From NCBI RefSeq assembly GCF_015910445.1, contig NZ_CP048882.1:868001-932000 (forward strand): a stretch of 64,000 nucleotides of DNA, in the 5' to 3' direction. The position numbers and the translations under genes were made by a program. The DNA is from Streptomyces bathyalis (GTDB taxonomy: Bacteria; Actinomycetota; Actinomycetes; Streptomycetales; Streptomycetaceae). The notes beneath the pieces were generated by a model. The model saw only the letters and a program-made list of their open reading frames with translations, was not told the DNA's origin and did not search any database. This document shows, piece by piece, positions 60,880 to 64,000 of this stretch; position 1 is the first letter of the stretch, and every line of letters starts with the position of its first letter.

Positions 60880-63039
60880 ATGGCGCAGGGTAAGAACGAC
60901 GGCCTCGCCACGCCGGACAAGGAAGCGGTACGGGCGGTACTGGATGCCGCACGCGCCGAGGGCCGCACGTCGCTGACCGCCCCCGAGGGCAAGCGCGTCG
61001 CGGACGCATACGGCATACCGGTGCCGGACGAAGGGCTCGCGGAATCCGCCGACGAGGCGGTGCAGCTGGCCGACAGGCTCGGCTTCCCCGTCGTCATGAA
61101 GATCGTCTCGCCGGACATCCTGCACAAGACCGACGCGGGCGGCGTCCGCGTTGGGGTGTCCTCCTCGGCCGAGGTGCGCAGCGCGTACACCGAGATCGTG
61201 GGCAACGCCCGCAAGTACGACGCGAACGCGAACGTGCTCGGCGTGCAGGTGCAGCAGATGGCCAAGCCGGGGCAGGAGGTTCTGGTCGGTACGGTCACGG
61301 ACCCGACCTTCGGCAAGGTCGTCGCCTTCGGTCTGGGCGGTGTGCTGGTGGAGGTCCTCAAGGACGTCACCTTCCGCCTCGCGCCGGCGTCCCGGGAGGA
61401 CGCGGAGTCGATGCTCGACGGCATCGGTGCCTCCGAGATCCTCAAGGGCGTACGCGGCGGCGACCCGGTCGACCGTGAGGCGCTGACACAGGTCATCACC
61501 TCCGTCTCGCAACTGGCGCACGACTTCCCCGAGTTGGTGGAGGTCGACCTCAACCCCGTCTTCGCGTCGCCCGACGGTGCGATGGCGGCGGACATCCGCA
61601 TCCTGCTCAGCGAGGGCCAGCCGGCGGAGCGCCGTCGCTACACCCCCGAGGAGATCCGCACCTCGATGAAGCGGCTGATGCAGCCGTCGTCCGTCGCCGT
61701 GATCGGTGCCTCCAACGAGCAGGGCAAGATCGGGAATTCGGTCATGCGGAACCTCGTCGACGGCGGGTTCCCCGGGGAGATCCATCCCGTGAACCCGAAG
61801 GCCGACGAGATCCTGGGGCGCAAGGCCTACAAGTCGGTCGCCGACATCCCGGGCGACGTCGACGTGGCGGTCTTCGCCGTGCCGGCGAAGTTCGTCCCGG
61901 ACACTCTGGAGGCCGTCGGCGCCAAGGGGATTCCCAACGCCGTGCTCATTCCGTCCGGTTTCGCCGAGACGGGCGAGGTGGAGCTCCAGGACAAGATCGT
62001 CGCCATCGGCGAGAAGCACGGTGTGCGGCTGCTCGGGCCGAACATCTACGGCTACTACTCGACGTGGCACGACCTGTGCGCCACGTTCTGCACGCCGTAC
62101 GACGTCAAGGGCGGTGTGGCGCTCACCTCCCAGTCGGGCGGCATCGGCATGGCCATCCTCGGCTTCGCGCGCAGCACCAGCACCGGTGTCTCGGCGATCG
62201 TGGGGCTCGGCAACAAGTCCGACCTCGACGAGGACGACCTGCTCACGTACTTCGCGGACGACCCGAACACGAAGTGCATCGCGATGCACCTCGAAGATCT
62301 CAAGGACGGGCGGGCGTTCGTCGAGGCGGCACGGGCGACCGTGCCGAAGAAGCCGGTCGTCGTGCTCAAGGCGGGCCGCACGAGTGCGGGCGCCAAGGCC
62401 GCCGGTTCGCACACGGGTGCTCTCGCGGGCGACGACGCGGTCTACGACGACGTCCTGCGGCAGGCCGGCGTCATCCGGGCGCCGGGTCTGAACGAAATGC
62501 TGGAGTACGCGCGGGCGCTGCCCGTGCTGCCCACCCCCCAGGGCGACAACACCGTGATCATCACCGGCGCCGGCGGTTCGGGAGTACTGCTCTCGGACGC
62601 CATCGTCGACAACGGGATGTCGCTCATGGAGATCCCGCCGGACCTGGACGAGGCGTTCCGCGCCTTCATCCCGCCGTTCGGCGCCGCGGGCAACCCGGTG
62701 GACATCACCGGTGGTGAGCCGCCTTCCACGTACGAGGCCACGATCCGGCTCGGCCTGGAGGACCCCCGCATCCACTCCCTCGTGCTCGGCTATTGGCACA
62801 CGATCGTCACTCCGCCCATGGTGTTCGCGGAGTTGACGGCCAGGGTCGTGGCCGAGGCGCGGGAGAAGGGCATCGAGAAGCCGGTGGTGGCGTCTCTCGC
62901 GGGCGACACCGAGGTCGAAGAGGCAAGTCAGTACCTCTTCGAACGCGGCGTGGTCGCCTACCCGTACACGACGGAGAAGCCGGTCGCGGTGCTCGGCGCC
63001 AAATACCGGTGGGCGCGGGCGGCGGGCCTGCTGCGGTAA
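60880..63039 (+). CDS. ADP-forming acyl-CoA synthetase, domain order ATP-grasp-CoA-ligase
   Basis: The 719-residue protein begins with an ATP-grasp domain (VADAYGIPVPDEGL, VVMKIVSPDILHKTDAGGV, LVEVDLNPVF), followed by the CoA-binding domain (LMQPSSVAVIGASNEQGKIGNS) and the ligase domain with phosphohistidine loop GSHTGALAGDD. This order is permuted relative to the synthetase at 48-50 kb. In this operon it could activate oxalate or formate or recover CoA from formyl-CoA as ATP. It is 3 bases from frc and clearly co-translated. Confidence 0.92.
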   Translation: MAQGKNDGLATPDKEAVRAVLDAARAEGRTSLTAPEGKRVADAYGIPVPDEGLAESADEAVQLADRLGFPVVMKIVSPDILHKTDAGGVRVGVSSSAEVRSAYTEIVGNARKYDANANVLGVQVQQMAKPGQEVLVGTVTDPTFGKVVAFGLGGVLVEVLKDVTFRLAPASREDAESMLDGIGASEILKGVRGGDPVDREALTQVITSVSQLAHDFPELVEVDLNPVFASPDGAMAADIRILLSEGQPAERRRYTPEEIRTSMKRLMQPSSVAVIGASNEQGKIGNSVMRNLVDGGFPGEIHPVNPKADEILGRKAYKSVADIPGDVDVAVFAVPAKFVPDTLEAVGAKGIPNAVLIPSGFAETGEVELQDKIVAIGEKHGVRLLGPNIYGYYSTWHDLCATFCTPYDVKGGVALTSQSGGIGMAILGFARSTSTGVSAIVGLGNKSDLDEDDLLTYFADDPNTKCIAMHLEDLKDGRAFVEAARATVPKKPVVVLKAGRTSAGAKAAGSHTGALAGDDAVYDDVLRQAGVIRAPGLNEMLEYARALPVLPTPQGDNTVIITGAGGSGVLLSDAIVDNGMSLMEIPPDLDEAFRAFIPPFGAAGNPVDITGGEPPSTYEATIRLGLEDPRIHSLVLGYWHTIVTPPMVFAELTARVVAEAREKGIEKPVVASLAGDTEVEEASQYLFERGVVAYPYTTEKPVAVLGAKYRWARAAGLLR

Positions 63040-63090
63040 CGCCGCGCAGGAGACGACAAGAGCCGCACATCTGAAAAGAGCCGCAATGCC

Positions 63091-63219
63091 GTGGGCTTCC
63101 CCCCCGTGAGGGCGGATGTTCCTCCCTCCGCCGCTACGGCGGGAAGCCCCGGCAGGGCTCTGGCGAAACCGCGGTCGCCGGAGCCCCTACACCGACACAG
63201 GACGAGCTGAAAGGCAGGA
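63091..63219 (+). promoter_or_regulatory. structured leader/terminator region before the antiporter gene
   Basis: GGGCTTCCC pairs with GGGAAGCCC some 40 bases later and encloses an inner hairpin GGCGGA-N10-TCCGCC. A second hairpin follows, GGGCTC-T-GGCGA with TCGCC-G-GAGCCC. The first may end the acyl-CoA synthetase transcript; together they could be an attenuator. No known riboswitch class was recognised. Confidence 0.4.
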
Positions 63220-63289
63220 CACAGCACCAGAGCTAGGGATCCGGACAGGGGGCGCTGGCCAGACTCTCTCCACGCAAGGGGTGCAGAAC

Positions 63290-64000
63290 ATGACAACAAC
63301 AGAAGCGCCGTCGGCCCTCCCGTACAGGGAGGTGACCGACCGCAACGGACGGACCTACCGAATAGGCGAGTCCGACATCGACATCATGGGGCGCCGTCGC
63401 CGCTGGATGGTCATCCTGCCGTGGATCGGCATGATGGGCATTTCGTCGGCGGAGTACGCGTTCGCCTCCGCCGAGGACACGCTCCATCACGCGCACGGCT
63501 GGAACAGCCTGCACATCTTCTGGATCATGGGTGTCTGGGTGTTCTTCCAGGCCGGCGTGGCCATGCCCGTCGGACATCTGCGCGAGTCGGGCAGGTTCCC
63601 GGCACGCCTGGCGATGATGTGGGGCGCCGTCGGTACGTTCCTGGGCTATCTCTCGCTCGCATACGCGGAGAATCCCATCTGGGCGTACATCGGCTTCGGC
63701 GCCTTCAGCGGTATGGGCGCGGGAGCGGTATACGCGACCTGTGTGAACATGGTCGGCAAGTGGTATCCGGAGCGGAAGGGCGGCAAGACGGGCTTCGTCA
63801 ACGGCGGTTTCGCCTATGGCTCGGTGCCCTTCGTGTACATCTTCACCGGGTTCATGGACCTGCACAACTTCAAGTGGGTCCTGGTGAGCGTGGGCGTCTT
63901 CCTGGCCCTCGTGGTCGCCGCCGCCGGATTCTTCTTCAAGGACCCGCCGAAGAACTGGTGGCCGGCGGACGTCGACCCGCTGAAGGCACCGGACGACCCG
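63290..64000 (+). CDS. oxalate/formate antiporter-like MFS transporter, N-terminal part
   Basis: The gene runs off the right edge after 237 codons. The reading begins MTTTEAPSALPYREVTD, followed by MFS helices (WMVILPWIGMMGISSAEYAFASA, LHIFWIMGVWVFFQAGVAMP, RLAMMWGAVGTFLGYLSLAYA, YIGFGAFSGMGAGAVYATCVNMVGKWYPERKG). The MVGKWYPERKG loop and the glycine-rich fourth helix match OxlT-type oxalate:formate exchangers, which fits the frc operon. AAGGGG lies 8 bases before the ATG. Confidence 0.87.
   Translation, partial: MTTTEAPSALPYREVTDRNGRTYRIGESDIDIMGRRRRWMVILPWIGMMGISSAEYAFASAEDTLHHAHGWNSLHIFWIMGVWVFFQAGVAMPVGHLRESGRFPARLAMMWGAVGTFLGYLSLAYAENPIWAYIGFGAFSGMGAGAVYATCVNMVGKWYPERKGGKTGFVNGGFAYGSVPFVYIFTGFMDLHNFKWVLVSVGVFLALVVAAAGFFFKDPPKNWWPADVDPLKAPDDP

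Overview
The window is about 71-73% G+C with strong G/C at third codon positions, GTG/TTG starts, many short-overlap operons, and at least three in-frame TTA codons. Together with actinomycete family types (ECF sigma with a CU044_5270-type partner, F420-type luciferase-like oxidoreductase, CGNR/ABATE regulator, DeoR/GntR/PadR/LysR regulators) this points to a Streptomyces or close relative. It reads as chromosomal accessory and catabolic DNA. No transposase, integrase, phage gene or CRISPR array was seen.

Layout. 0-3.7 kb: end of a cysteine-free Rrf2 regulator, a TauE/SafE exporter, tRNA-Cys(GCA), and an epoxide hydrolase with a small coupled ORF, divergent from a CGNR zinc-finger regulator. 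3.7-12.5 kb: a complete minus-strand sugar locus, DeoR regulator - lipoprotein binding protein (LsrB/RhaS-like) - RbsA-type ATPase - two permeases - class II aldolase - HAD phosphatase - ribulokinase-like FGGY kinase. 12.8-17.2 kb: luciferase-like oxidoreductase, SRPBCC protein, CAT-type amino-acid permease, DUF2238 membrane protein. 17.2-20.2 kb: LysR regulator divergent from an isonitrile synthase/2-oxoglutarate oxygenase pair (isnA/isnB-like; pvcA/pvcB relatives), with a TTA codon in the synthase. 20.3-26.1 kb: unknown protein, ECF sigma with its coupled membrane partner, DoxX, PadR with divergent SnoaL-like protein, an IF-3 N-domain-only protein, and a dienelactone hydrolase.

26.3-37.1 kb: CycA-like permease, GntR/HutC regulator, then two large paralogous flavoproteins of the dimethylglycine/sarcosine dehydrogenase type flanking a choline-kinase-like phosphotransferase and an APC permease. 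This looks like uptake and oxidative N-demethylation of an unidentified amine, with one-carbon transfer to folate. 37.1-48 kb: site-2 protease, alpha/beta hydrolase, thioesterase, FadR-type regulator divergent from an unusual Nramp-like transporter, an XRE-TPR regulator with a TTA codon, a subtilisin and an M14 carboxypeptidase (both secreted), and a TetR regulator. 48-52.6 kb: acyl-CoA dehydrogenase - amino-acid dehydrogenase - ADP-forming acyl-CoA synthetase operon. 52.8-56.3 kb: pntA-pntB transhydrogenase and tRNA-Leu(GAG). 57-64 kb: sucC-sucD divergent from an oxalate/formate locus (decarboxylase remnant - formyl-CoA transferase - ADP-forming acyl-CoA synthetase - oxalate/formate antiporter), sharing one palindromic operator-promoter.

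Most genes could be assigned to a family from motifs. Substrates for the sugar locus, the flavoprotein locus and the isonitrile product are inferences. All functions come from reading the sequence; no database search was run.
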